A stretch of 64,000 bases of DNA from CAZFBA01 sp964517135 (GCA_964517135.1 CAZFBA010000021.1:8562-72561), one strand, 5' to 3'; numbered from the stretch's first letter, positions 1 to 8,202 are shown. The notes: generated by a model not told the origin, from the sequence alone. Numbers and translations are program-made.

Positions 1-445
1 AAACTATTGTTATTTTGAGGAGGTCTTTTTCTCCTTCTCTGGCTAATACCCACTTGTCATAATGCTTTGACTTAAAGAAATCGGCATAACGTCTAAAGGT
101 AATATCTTTAGGGAGGATCTCATAGCCTTTCTTTTTCAGGATATACTTCGTAAAACTGATGGCTTTGCCGATCGAAAAGGCGTTGGGATGCAAGGGTTCT
201 TCTATTTCTTCTGAGACGAGGGCTTGGTAGCATTCTTGAATGTATTTCGTTTGGAGATCAGGCTATAAAGATTCCAGCAAAATCTCATAACTTTTTCCAC
301 CCCGTTGATCTTTTGTCCTGGCAATGTATTTTTTATTTCGAATCGCTAAACGCATTGCCCTGGTGGTAACATTTTTAAGTTTGGCGACCGTGTTGATATC
401 CAACCAGCAGTTTTTTGTATCAATTATCGGTTTATTCATTGACAT
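1..445 (-). pseudogene. Mu-like transposase N-terminal part, interrupted by in-frame TAG, runs off left edge
   Basis: Reading leftward from ATG at 445 (another ATG at 439) gives a winged-helix-like start, with LDINTVAKLKNVTTRAMRLA followed by GGKSYEILLESL. This resembles the N-terminal DNA-binding domain of phage Mu-type (MuA) transposases. A TAG at 263-265 stops it after about 60 residues, but the same frame stays open to base 1 and keeps a plausible sequence (PDLQTKYIQECYQAL..., ending near KDLLKITIV). PDLQ plus a charged helix is how MuA-like proteins usually continue after this domain. The gene is therefore either broken by a nonsense mutation or a remnant. TAG ends many intact genes here, so recoding is unlikely. 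The catalytic DDE core would lie outside the window. The assignment to the Mu-like family is moderate. Confidence 0.55.
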
Positions 446-563
446 ACTTATTTCTACGACCATTATTCTTTTTGCGTGTGTTGCCAATGATAACCGATCT
501 AAAGAAAGTTGCAAGACTTTTCTCGCAAGTGATAAGAAGGGTTTCGATTATTTTATACTCAAA

Positions 564-634
564 AATCTTACCGATCGGTAAGATTCATCCAGAAATTATA
601 CAACTAGTTTTAAAATATTACCGATCGGGAAGAT
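564..634. promoter_or_regulatory. HipB-type palindromic operators upstream of the transposase gene
   Basis: A perfect 22-bp palindrome (564-585) is centred on CTTACCGATCGGTAAG. A second, imperfect copy lies at 618-634 (TTACCGATCGGGAAGAT). The same motif occurs in the hipB promoter at 2202-2220, so HipB is the likely ligand. The sites lie between the hipA 3' end and the leftward transposase start, so they may place the transposase under HipB control. This is inference from motif sharing. Confidence 0.55.
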
Positions 635-699
635 CTCTAAATCATCACAAATAGTATCTAACAGGCAATTTTTCGTAAATTATTTATAATTTTAATCTT
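618..699. repeat. Direct repeat left of hipBA (copy 1)
   Basis: The stretch from TTACCGATCGGGAAGATC through TAGTATCTAACAGGCA to the AT-rich TTTATAATTTTAATC is nearly repeated at 2204-2284, upstream of hipB. The hipA stop codon lies inside this copy. hipBA is thus bracketed by direct repeats of about 80 bp, a sign of duplication or insertion by recombination. Confidence 0.6.
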
Positions 700-1895
700 T
701 TACTGGTATTTTCACAATTATTTAAAACAAATTCCAGTATTTCATCGCCGATGCTGGCTTGCAGTTCTTTAACAACCTTTTCCAGCTCTACTGGTAGCGT
801 ATTTAGTTGTCTTTCCAGCTCCTCGAGCGTTAGTGCTGGGTTCACATCCAGCTGTCTGGAAAAATTTTCCCAGTCTCTTAAAGTGACTTTCTCAATATAT
901 CGGGTTTTACCGATTTTCATCGCCATTGTATGTTCGAGGTCATAGACAGTGGTACAAAGAACATCATAGAAAGGGGCTAAAAGTATGCCATTATCCATAT
1001 GAAGCAGGGAAAAATTCTTTCCATGCGCATCACAGTTGCCGATTAAATAGTTAAAAACAGCCATTGAAATAAACTTCATTTTTTCAATAGCTGGCCTGTT
1101 TGTCAGGGCTAAAACTTTCAGGCAATCTTTAAAGGTTACCTCATACTTGTTATCTGCCCAGACACCCAACGCCTGCGCAAAATCTTCATGGTGAAGGCGC
1201 ATGATTTCATTGTTTTGCTCGATCCTGTCAAAACGTTTAATAAGAAAGAACTCAATGTTGCCAGCCTGCCTTATCTCAACAGGTGGAACACTTATGCCAG
1301 TTGCCATTGCCGCTTTTAAGCAAATATACTCATTGGCAACGGACTGATTAAACCGACTTAATGGTGGCTTTAATATATGTGTGGTAGGGCTCCCTGCAAC
1401 AGGAAGTGCCATTTTACCTTCAATGACACAGATAGGTGTTTTTTCCTGCACACCTGCCAGTGATAACCTGCGCCCGAGATAAGGTCTTACGGGTAAATCT
1501 TTTATTTGCTTTTCCAGTTCTTCATCTGAAATCAATTCTCCTTGCAGGGGAATGAAAGTTTGCTCTCTTTCAGGCTCATCAATGATGTGAAATGAAACGG
1601 CCCCGGCACAATCATGCCCAATTGCGGCTAATAGAGCGAAATCGTTATTCTCATTTATTTTATAACGGACGCCAAGTGCTTTTCTGGTTGCCGGGTTTTC
1701 CGGTAAAAGGCCGCCAAAATATGCTTTACATTGTTTTTCAGTATAAACCTCTTCTCTTACAGGCAAACTTATCGACAGTGGCTTATGAGCGTTTTTTCGG
1801 TATTGAAATCGCATTTTTCCCTGATATTCCTCAAGGATACCGACTTCTTTGCCATATAATCTAACGGATAACTCTTTAATCTTCTTTATTTTCAA
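684..1895 (-). CDS. hipA: HipA-family serine/threonine kinase toxin
   Basis: About 403 aa. HipA toxins phosphorylate a translation target (GltX in E. coli) and cause dormancy. The visible HipA architecture is an N-terminal beta-rich domain (VRLYGKEVGILEE), the loop SLAGVQEKTP, the kinase catalytic segment NCDAHGKNFS with the presumed base Asp, and the metal-binding segment APFYDVL. The length is usual for the family. No ATG is available near the N terminus. The best start is TTG at 1895, preceded by GAGGT, which overlaps the end of hipB by about 20 bp and suggests translational coupling. Transcription would come from the operator-bearing promoter upstream of hipB. HipA family membership is secure. 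The cellular target is unknown. Confidence 0.9.
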   Translation of the reverse strand: MKIKKIKELSVRLYGKEVGILEEYQGKMRFQYRKNAHKPLSISLPVREEVYTEKQCKAYFGGLLPENPATRKALGVRYKINENNDFALLAAIGHDCAGAVSFHIIDEPEREQTFIPLQGELISDEELEKQIKDLPVRPYLGRRLSLAGVQEKTPICVIEGKMALPVAGSPTTHILKPPLSRFNQSVANEYICLKAAMATGISVPPVEIRQAGNIEFFLIKRFDRIEQNNEIMRLHHEDFAQALGVWADNKYEVTFKDCLKVLALTNRPAIEKMKFISMAVFNYLIGNCDAHGKNFSLLHMDNGILLAPFYDVLCTTVYDLEHTMAMKIGKTRYIEKVTLRDWENFSRQLDVNPALTLEELERQLNTLPVELEKVVKELQASIGDEILEFVLNNCENTSKRLKL

Positions 1896-2139
1896 GGCCA
1901 ACCTCAATGAAATCTACCAGTGGACTTGCGGCGGGGGCAATCAGATCAACCTTTATGCCGAGACCATTGAGGACAACTAATGTCTTGGCAATCTGACAGG
2001 TCGGTTTACCGTTTTCCAGGTCTACAATAAAACGTGCCCCTATATTACAGAGTTTAGCAAGCTTTTCCTGCGTCAGCCCCTGTGATTTTCTGGTATTCCT
2101 AACAACCATACCTATTTCTTCTGAAGATTTTACTAGCAT
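1876..2139 (-). CDS. hipB: HipB-family XRE helix-turn-helix antitoxin
   Basis: 87 aa. The segment EIGMVVRNTRKSQGLTQEKL through the helix IGARFIVDLENGK is a classic XRE/Cro-type helix-turn-helix with the HipB signature, in which the wing carries RFIVDLENGKPT. HipB binds and inhibits HipA and represses the operon. The start ATG at 2139 has a GAGAAG ribosome site. It lies immediately upstream of and overlaps hipA. The C-terminal tail (PLVDFIEVGLENKED) is acidic, as in other HipB proteins. Repression probably acts through the TTACCG palindromes at 2152-2220. Confidence 0.9.
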   Translation of the reverse strand: MLVKSSEEIGMVVRNTRKSQGLTQEKLAKLCNIGARFIVDLENGKPTCQIAKTLVVLNGLGIKVDLIAPAASPLVDFIEVGLENKED

Positions 2140-2151
2140 ACTCTTCTCTTT

Positions 2152-2220
2152 TCTTACCGTACTGTAATATTATAGTGGATTCTCAGTAAAAAACAATACT
2201 TTCTTACCGTTCGGGAAGAT
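2152..2220. promoter_or_regulatory. hipBA promoter with two operator motifs
   Basis: TCTTACCG half-sites occur at 2152-2159 and in a full imperfect palindrome at 2202-2220 (TCTTACCGTTCGGGAAGAT), with AT-rich DNA between. This is the usual arrangement for cooperative HipB binding, and it lies just upstream of the hipB start. The motif equals the one at 564-634. Confidence 0.6.
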
Positions 2221-2284
2221 CTGTAAATCAAGATAAAAAGTATCTACCAGGCATATTGATGGTGTTTTTATAATTTTATCTTTT
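2204..2284. repeat. Direct repeat right of hipBA (copy 2)
   Basis: Partner of the repeat at 618-699. The first 50 bases match with few changes, and a shared TTTATAATTTTA block follows. It includes the right-hand operator. Confidence 0.6.
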
Positions 2285-2400
2285 TAATAGATTCTAAATT
2301 TTATTACTTTAGCAACAAATCACTTGATAGGCCTAATGTGCTAAAATAACAATCATCGAGTGTTAAGACCAGTCACAATACGTTTTGAATAGAACAACAG

Positions 2401-2577
2401 GGATTGCTGGAGATAGTAATAAATGTTTATCTTTATAGGGGTATCTGTAAAATCCAACTCAAAGATAATATTGGAGCTAATGCTGATTTTAATAAAGCAA
2501 AATCTTTAAAACCTATTTTCAATAAAGATGTATCTACATTAATTGAAGAATTAAAAAAAGAACTGTCAGGGAAATAG
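2401..2577 (+). pseudogene. Remnant of a tetratricopeptide-repeat gene (C-terminal fragment)
   Basis: In frame from 2401 to the TAG at 2575-2577 the DNA reads GLLEIVINVYLYRGICKIQL and then KDNIGANADFNKAKSLKP. This matches the TPR consensus (a Y..RG..K..L.D..GA..DFNKA..L.P pattern). It ends with an acidic/basic helix, ELKKELSGK. There is no start codon or ribosome site, and a TGA stop lies just upstream, so this is a decayed 3' end of a TPR gene. It sits in the accessory patch between hipBA and fic. The rest of 2285-2796 shows nothing else recognisable. Confidence 0.6.
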
Positions 2578-2795
2578 AAACGTTATTCAATGCGTGTTAA
2601 AAATATTATGCAATATATATTTTCACTTGCTGAATAACATTTTTCGCTTTTTGGTAGGTTTTATAAAGGTCATAACCAGAAATTCACAAAGTTATTCTGC
2701 CATTAAATTATTCGCCGCAAATTATGCGGAGAATAGAACGGTTTTACTCCGCAAGAATCAAGGAAGTTTAAACCAACACTCATTAACTAATATTT

Positions 2796-2828
2796 TGCCA
2801 TTAACCTGCCGTTATTTTGCCATTAAAT
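2796..2828. repeat. Three 11-bp iterons at the 3' end of fic
   Basis: TGCCATTAACC, TGCCGTTATTT and TGCCATTAAAT follow each other without spacers. They overlap the last codons and stop of fic. The same unit is repeated four times just upstream of the fic start (3917-3960). Confidence 0.75.
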
Positions 2829-3903
2829 TTTCAGATAACTTGTATTTTCTGGCTTTTTTGGATAAATTTACAATCTCAAGGAAACCTTCTTTTGTCCACT
2901 CAAGAGCTAATTGCCTGGCAGATCTACCAGAAAAACCAAAAAACATGGCTATATCTTGACTTGTAATAATTTCTTGTTGCTGAAAGAGTGTCAGTATTTC
3001 CCTTTGTTTAGGATCTAACTTTCTTAAGATTTTTTCCTGATCTTCTTCTAGCTTTACAGATACATTTTTTGCGTGATATTCAACTTTTTCAAATGCTTTT
3101 GCCATACCTTCTATGAAATATTCAAGCCAGGGAGTTATATCCGCTTCCACTCTTCCCATATAATAGTTATGAGATGGCCCGATAGAAATTGCTTTATAAT
3201 ATGATGACAAGTCTTTAGCATAATACTCTTCTAATGAATAGAGTCCCTTTAAATCATAACCACCTGCATGAAGTATAAAAGTTGTTAACAATCGGGCGGT
3301 TCTTCCATTGCCATCATAGTATGGATGAATTGTTGCGTACTGATAGTGAGCAACACCAGCTCTTAATGGGCAAGGAATGTCATTGATAGTTTCATTAAGC
3401 CAGTTAACCAGATCGCATATTAATACAGGAACATCTTTTGCTTCAGGAGGCATATAAACAATATGTCCGGAAAGACTATCTTTAATAACATTTTGCCCTT
3501 CTCTATAAAGAGATGGTTTAACTTTAGCTTTTCCAGCAGACATAACAAAAGCATGCATTTTTTGAATATCTTTTTCTGTAAGGGTTTGTTTTTTCCTTGC
3601 AAGCTTTTCAATCTCAGCTAAGGCTATGTAATACCCTTTAACTTCTTTTTCATCTCTTTCTTTTCCTGGAATATGTTTATTTTCTTTTATGACTGCTTTC
3701 ACATCTTTTTCGGTTAGCCTGTTACCTTCAATCATTGTAGAATAATGAGTAGAATATAATTTAGCACTTTCTCTTAATCCAGAGAGTACAGAGGGAGTTA
3801 TTGGTAACGTTTTTATGCGTTCTTTTACACCTTCAATATTGATGAGTGCATTGGCAATTTTATTCGTAATGGAATATCTTGGTGAAAAATTTAATGGCAT
3901 CAT
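2812..3903 (-). CDS. Fic-family AMP-transferase with N-terminal inhibitory motif
   Basis: 363 aa. The Fic core motif HPYYDGNGRTAR (catalytic His about residue 193) is complete, so the enzyme should transfer AMP (or another nucleotide moiety) to a hydroxyl group of a target protein. An inhibitory helix motif of the (S/T)xxxE(G/N) type is visible near residue 58 as STMIEGN. This is the class in which the inhibitory helix lies N-terminal in the same chain, so no separate antitoxin is expected. The C terminus (residues about 290-355, SQDIAMFFGFSGRSARQL) looks like a winged-helix DNA-binding domain. This domain order is common in large stand-alone Fic proteins. The start is ATG 3903 or the adjacent ATG. 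The gene is bracketed by 11-bp iterons that the DNA-binding tail could recognise. Confidence 0.9.
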   Translation of the reverse strand: MMPLNFSPRYSITNKIANALINIEGVKERIKTLPITPSVLSGLRESAKLYSTHYSTMIEGNRLTEKDVKAVIKENKHIPGKERDEKEVKGYYIALAEIEKLARKKQTLTEKDIQKMHAFVMSAGKAKVKPSLYREGQNVIKDSLSGHIVYMPPEAKDVPVLICDLVNWLNETINDIPCPLRAGVAHYQYATIHPYYDGNGRTARLLTTFILHAGGYDLKGLYSLEEYYAKDLSSYYKAISIGPSHNYYMGRVEADITPWLEYFIEGMAKAFEKVEYHAKNVSVKLEEDQEKILRKLDPKQREILTLFQQQEIITSQDIAMFFGFSGRSARQLALEWTKEGFLEIVNLSKKARKYKLSENLMAK

Positions 3904-3916
3904 ATTACCAATTTTA

Positions 3917-3960
3917 TGTCATTAACCTGCCATTATTATGCCATTAAACTGCCATTAAAT
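3917..3960. promoter_or_regulatory. Four tandem 11-bp iterons in the fic promoter
   Basis: TGTCATTAACC, TGCCATTATTA, TGCCATTAAAC and TGCCATTAAAT are head-to-tail with exactly 11-bp spacing, about one helical turn. An inverted unit, TTAATGGCA, overlaps the fic start codons (3891-3899). This is likely an operator array. The remaining gap to 4250 shows no gene. Confidence 0.7.
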
Positions 3961-4250
3961 CAAGAATTATTTTTAGCACTTTGTAAGTCTATGAGTGAAG
4001 GAAGTCTAAACTTTTGCTTCCAATTATCTCTGTTTGTTTCTTGGTAGGTATAAGAACCTTTTTTAGTGCTCTATAACATTATAAAAACAGGGTTAAGGTA
4101 TAAAGAAAACGTTCAGAATATTGCTAATATTGGTCTAAAATTAGTATCATTTCTTAAAACATCTGCCAGAACTGCCTATTATTTATCCTAAAACCTTCCT
4201 TTATTTAATTTTTGGACAGCCCCTCATAATTGTTTATAAATTATAAATGG

Positions 4251-5717
4251 CTATTTCTTTTCTATCAGCTTGCCATCTGCATCAAACTGTTTAGCATAAT
4301 CAAGCAATTCTTGAGTTTTGATTTTGTAAACTTCGGTATACTTGTCACCTGCACCAGAATAGATAGACAGTTCACCATCTTTTTCAGCTATACCCGTGGG
4401 GAAGACAACCCATTTATCCGGGCAAATAGAATTGCGTTTCTCATAGTTATTTAGCGGCACCATCATCGGATGAGGCACACGGTGAAGAACTTTTGTAGGG
4501 TCATCTTTATCGAGAATAGCTACACCTGCTGTATAGATACGTTTACCGCTGTCGTTATCTTTTTTAGAAGTATGATAGACAAACAGCCAGCCGTCTTTTG
4601 TCTCTATTGGTGGCGGGCCTGCTCCTAGTTTCTGTTCCCAGCCGAATTTAGCTTCCATAATTGTGTGTTTATCTTTATTGGCCCGATAATCTTTGAGATA
4701 GTCTGTCCAATAATTGCTATTGAGGTCTTCAAATTTATCGAAATAGGCAACCTGTATATCGTGCCCGAGCCTATGCATCAGGGCATACTTGCCATTAACC
4801 TTACCCGGGAACAATACAACGTCTTTATCCTCCATATTGGGACCAATCAAACCGTAGCGCTTAAAACCTGAATTAGTGATGGACTTCACCTGTTCCTGCA
4901 TATCGTGCAGTTCAAGCTTTTCAAGGGCATTTCTGAGGTTTTCTGCATCTTCAAACTTTTGACCTACAAGAGATTCAAGCTTTCTTTTCTCTTCTGGTGT
5001 TCTGACAGTACCCTGTTGAACCAGGCTATCAATGCCATACTGTGTAATTTCATATTCATTTTTAAAGTTTTTTGTTGACATAAGCCCCAGGCGTGGGCCT
5101 TTAGGTGAATATGCACAGTAGGCTATATAGTAAGTGTCATCAATCTTTGTAACTCTTGGATCTTCAATACCCCATACTTCATAACCTTCTTTGGGCAGCT
5201 CAATAGGCAGCTCAGTACGTTTATCTACGTTTATACCATCTTTACTGGAAGCCAGACCCCATCGTGATACACTGGGCTGATTAGGATAACAGCAATCTGA
5301 TGCCCGATAAAGAACGTGAAACATTGGCTCATCATCGCCCGGCAACTTATCATAAAATGCGCCCGGGTTATAGGTTGCAATATTTTGCCAGTCTCCTTTC
5401 AGGTCTGTTGGCTTGACAACGATTTCTTTTTCTGGTCTGAGTATTAATGGTGCGTCTTTTGACTTTGACCTGACTGCTTTTTGTACTTCTTTCCACCAGT
5501 TTTCCTGTTCATGCCAGTTATAAGTCTGTTTCTTACCTGAAAAAGAAAGCTTATCTAATAAGTTAATTGCTTTTGAAGCCTGTGGTTTTGATGTAAAGCA
5601 ACATTGGTCTGCTTTTAATTGATTTATTTTTGCCCCCTGAAATAGCTGTATTCTTTTTGTTGATGGAATAAGTGGCTGCTTTGCAACCGGAGAATAAAGG
5701 TCTACACTGTTAATCAT
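4251..5717 (-). CDS. GH130-family beta-mannoside phosphorylase-like protein
   Basis: 488 aa. The segment YEVWGIEDPRVTKIDDTYYI, followed by AYCAYSPKGPRLGL, is typical of glycoside hydrolase family 130 five-bladed propellers. These enzymes phosphorolyse beta-1,4- or beta-1,2-mannosides to mannose-1-phosphate. GAGPPPIETKDGWLFVYH and the downstream GVAILDKDDPTKVLHR segments also fit. The Asp of the IEDPR motif is the expected catalytic acid. The first 110 or so residues are an unusual extension with LDKLSFSGKKQ and no signal peptide. The start ATG is well supported by GGAG. No sugar transporter or other mannan gene is adjacent, so the true substrate is open. It ends in TAG with no obvious terminator. 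Confidence 0.8.
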   Translation of the reverse strand: MINSVDLYSPVAKQPLIPSTKRIQLFQGAKINQLKADQCCFTSKPQASKAINLLDKLSFSGKKQTYNWHEQENWWKEVQKAVRSKSKDAPLILRPEKEIVVKPTDLKGDWQNIATYNPGAFYDKLPGDDEPMFHVLYRASDCCYPNQPSVSRWGLASSKDGINVDKRTELPIELPKEGYEVWGIEDPRVTKIDDTYYIAYCAYSPKGPRLGLMSTKNFKNEYEITQYGIDSLVQQGTVRTPEEKRKLESLVGQKFEDAENLRNALEKLELHDMQEQVKSITNSGFKRYGLIGPNMEDKDVVLFPGKVNGKYALMHRLGHDIQVAYFDKFEDLNSNYWTDYLKDYRANKDKHTIMEAKFGWEQKLGAGPPPIETKDGWLFVYHTSKKDNDSGKRIYTAGVAILDKDDPTKVLHRVPHPMMVPLNNYEKRNSICPDKWVVFPTGIAEKDGELSIYSGAGDKYTEVYKIKTQELLDYAKQFDADGKLIEKK

Positions 5718-6323
5718 ATTAACTCCATAATCCTGAATTGATCCGTTTTAACCCTCTTGAGATATTAAGTATATAAATATTCGATTTTGATACTATATCA
5801 GACAAATATTTACCTTTCTTTATAATCCCTATCAGGAAGGCCTCTTATTAACAATATAATCTCACTCTAGAAGTATTTTAAATGAATATAGCTAATTATT
5901 TTCTTTAAGAGGCTTTCAAATAGCTAAAAAGCCCGTATTAGAAATCCTTTAACAGGCTTTATTTAGAGATTTCTTAAAACGTTAAGAACTATTAAGAAAA
6001 ACTTTGTATTGACCTCATCAATCAAAATCAGACAACTTTTATATACCTGATAAATACGCTATATTCTTTTTTATTCATACTTTTTTAGATTTTAAATCTC
6101 CTCGGGCAATCTGAAACCAGAAATTGTTTTTTTATATACAGGGGAAGCTTAGAATATTTAAGCAGAATCAATGGGGATAGAAATCAGGACTTAAAATATG
6201 TGCGTTGTTTTAGTTATGTAATTTTATCAGAACGTATCTCTCAATACCTTTCAAGTATCTTTATCTCTTAGAACATAACAGGAAAGCTATTTTACTTTCC
6301 TATTATGATGCTACCTCACTTAT
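5718..6323. other. Long intergenic region, possible small RNA
   Basis: No convincing coding frame is present. It holds AAGTATATAAA at 5767-5777 (shared with two other promoter regions), a weak hairpin around 5927-5963 (AAGCCC...AGGCTTT) that could end a transcript, and a hairpin AGGAAAG...CTTTCCT at 6280-6301. The last lies just before a strong plus-strand terminator at 6324. A plus-strand RNA ending there is plausible, but no known RNA family was recognised. Confidence 0.3.
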
Positions 6324-6350
6324 ACCTTTCCAACCGGGAAGGTTTTTTTT
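6324..6350 (+). terminator. Rho-independent terminator without an upstream gene
   Basis: The stem ACCTTTCC/GGGAAGGT with loop AACC is followed by eight T. The nearest plus-strand gene upstream is none within this region, so it may terminate a small RNA. Confidence 0.75.
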
Positions 6351-6453
6351 ATTTCGCTTTGAATATGTTAATCTTTTTCACATAAATAACCAGCTGAGCT
6401 ATAATAATCTGTATTCACAATACGTTATAAATTTTTTATTAACGAAGGGTTCT

Positions 6454-6939
6454 ATGGGTATATTCAAGAAAAGTATATTGTTTTCAACACTTTTAAGCTT
6501 TTTAATTGTATGCAACCTCCCTGCCTTGGCTATACTTGGCAATACCAAAGATCAAAACCAGCAATTATACGGCTCTCCCATGAACATACCCAGATATCAC
6601 CACAGCGGTGCCAAAAATATCATTATCTATAAGAAAGATAATGCAGACATAACAGTTGTTTATAGAAATGATATCTCAATTCTTGAAAATATTAGCTATC
6701 CCGTTGCTGTGAACTTATCTACAGCCATTGAAGACATGAAATCATTTATATTGCCTCCTGATAACCAGATACCTGCTTTTTCATCAAGAATGCCCTTTGG
6801 CGAAGCACATTTTGAAGAAAATATCTATAAAAACGGCATTAAAACCAAAATTATTTTTAATTCAACAGGGCAGGCAACAGAAATAATTTCGTCTATGATT
6901 TCAGGGTTTGAAATTGCAAAAGACCAGCAGGATGACTAA
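6454..6939 (+). CDS. Exported protein of unknown function
   Basis: 161 aa. It has a clear signal peptide (MGIFKKSILFSTLLSFLIV, hydrophobic to about residue 24, then ALA before the likely cleavage point). The mature part is about 135 aa of mixed alpha/beta composition (IIIYKKDNADITVVYRND, then KTKIIFNSTGQATEI) with no cysteine pair and no motif recognised. A GAAGGG ribosome site supports the ATG at 6454. The stop overlaps the next gene's ATG, so it is translationally coupled to the flavoprotein. Whether the two act together is unknown. Confidence 0.7.
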   Translation: MGIFKKSILFSTLLSFLIVCNLPALAILGNTKDQNQQLYGSPMNIPRYHHSGAKNIIIYKKDNADITVVYRNDISILENISYPVAVNLSTAIEDMKSFILPPDNQIPAFSSRMPFGEAHFEENIYKNGIKTKIIFNSTGQATEIISSMISGFEIAKDQQDD

Positions 6940-8185
6940 AAAGCTTGCTATCATTGGCGCAGGCGCTGCCGGTATGTTCTGTCTGGCTAATATTATTGAG
7001 CAAGAAAACTTCTCAGAATTTGATATAACCATATTTGAAGCACTTAAAGAACCTCTTCAAAAGCTGCTCGCTACCGGTGGAGGCCGCTGTAATCTTACTA
7101 ATAACATTAAAGATAATAAAATTCTTTCATCACAATATCTGAGGGGTGAGAAGTTTCTTTACTCAATATTTAATCAATTTAATGCACAGGATACAATTCA
7201 CTGGTTTGAACAGCACGATATTAAAACTTATACAGACGACCAGGGATGCGTTTTTCCTGGAACAGATAAAGCTCAAACAATCAAAAACCTGCTTTTTCAT
7301 TACACCAGAAAAAACAATGTTACTCTTAAAACATTCTGCTGCGTGGAAAAAATCTTGTTTCATGACCATAAGTTTACCCTTGAAACTAAAACCGGATCAG
7401 AAACTTTTGATTACATACTCCTGTCAACTGGAGGCAAGTTCAGCATCAAAAAAAACATCACAATAATAAATGGCTATAACCTAGCTCTATCTTTAGGCCA
7501 CACAATAACAGGGCTTTATCCGGGCCTTACATCCTTAAAATCAGACAAAACAGGGCTATCAAACCTTTCAGGGATAACATTAGAAAATACTAAAGTTACC
7601 CTATATTCTGAAAATAAAAAATTAGCACAGAAGCAGGGCGATCTTCTTTTTACCCATAAAGGGCTTTCCGGGCCTGTTATTCTGGATCTTTCTTCAATGG
7701 CAGCCTGTATTGTTGATGGCAAGTATAATAAAGTTTCAATATCACTAAATTTTAGCAATGCAAAAAACCCAGAAACTTTTGATAAAGAGCTTATTCAGAT
7801 TTTTATGGATAATAAAAATAAAGCAATACTGACGCTGATTACCAGATATTGCCCGAGAAATCTTGCAGGTTTCATTTTAGAGGATATTAATATTGATCCA
7901 GAAAAAAAGGCCAACAGCATTACTAAAACTGAACGCAAGCATATTGCAAATGCTCTTACTGACTATCGAATAAGCATTTCAGGGGCTGATACTGCCAGTG
8001 CGATGGTTACAGCAGGCGGGGTTAACCTTAAAGAAGTTGATTCACGCTCTCTTGAATCTAAACTCAGGCCGGGGTTATTTTTTGCCGGTGAAATCCTTGA
8101 TGTTGATGGCTTTTGTGGAGGCTATAACCTTCAATTTGCCTGGTCAAGCGGCTATATTGTTGCCAGAACGTTAGGCAAAAAGTAA
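6932..8185 (+). CDS. HI0933/YhiN-family FAD-dependent oxidoreductase (BaiN-like)
   Basis: About 417 aa. The N-terminal Rossmann motif IGAGAAGMFC binds FAD, and LLATGGGRCNLTN is the family signature. The C-terminal FAD-contact segment GLFFAGEILDVDGFCGGYNL is also characteristic. These flavoproteins include the proposed bile-acid reductase BaiN, but most have no defined substrate. I prefer ATG 6932 over an upstream ATG at 6908 because it has AGCAGG before it and gives the GxGxxG motif at the normal distance from the N terminus. It overlaps the stop of the secreted protein upstream. Confidence 0.88.
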   Translation: MTKKLAIIGAGAAGMFCLANIIEQENFSEFDITIFEALKEPLQKLLATGGGRCNLTNNIKDNKILSSQYLRGEKFLYSIFNQFNAQDTIHWFEQHDIKTYTDDQGCVFPGTDKAQTIKNLLFHYTRKNNVTLKTFCCVEKILFHDHKFTLETKTGSETFDYILLSTGGKFSIKKNITIINGYNLALSLGHTITGLYPGLTSLKSDKTGLSNLSGITLENTKVTLYSENKKLAQKQGDLLFTHKGLSGPVILDLSSMAACIVDGKYNKVSISLNFSNAKNPETFDKELIQIFMDNKNKAILTLITRYCPRNLAGFILEDINIDPEKKANSITKTERKHIANALTDYRISISGADTASAMVTAGGVNLKEVDSRSLESKLRPGLFFAGEILDVDGFCGGYNLQFAWSSGYIVARTLGKK

Positions 8186-8200
8186 TACATATGTATTACT
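8181..8200. other. Perfect 20-bp palindrome between convergent genes
   Basis: AGTAATACATATGTATTACT is self-complementary over all 20 bases. It includes the stop codon of the flavoprotein gene and lies 3 bp from the stop of the convergent acetyltransferase gene. There is no T-run, so it is not a classical terminator. A part (CATATGTATTA) recurs at 22190 next to another stop codon. Confidence 0.6.
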
Positions 8201-8202
8201 AA

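Noticed and set aside
2594..2959. A 121-aa plus-strand frame overlapping the end of fic
   Set aside because: It runs antisense into fic and over iterons, with biased Phe/Asn/Lys composition typical of shadows.
1..4000. A prophage at the left edge
   Set aside because: Only a transposase fragment and toxin genes; no structural, lysis or replication phage genes are visible.
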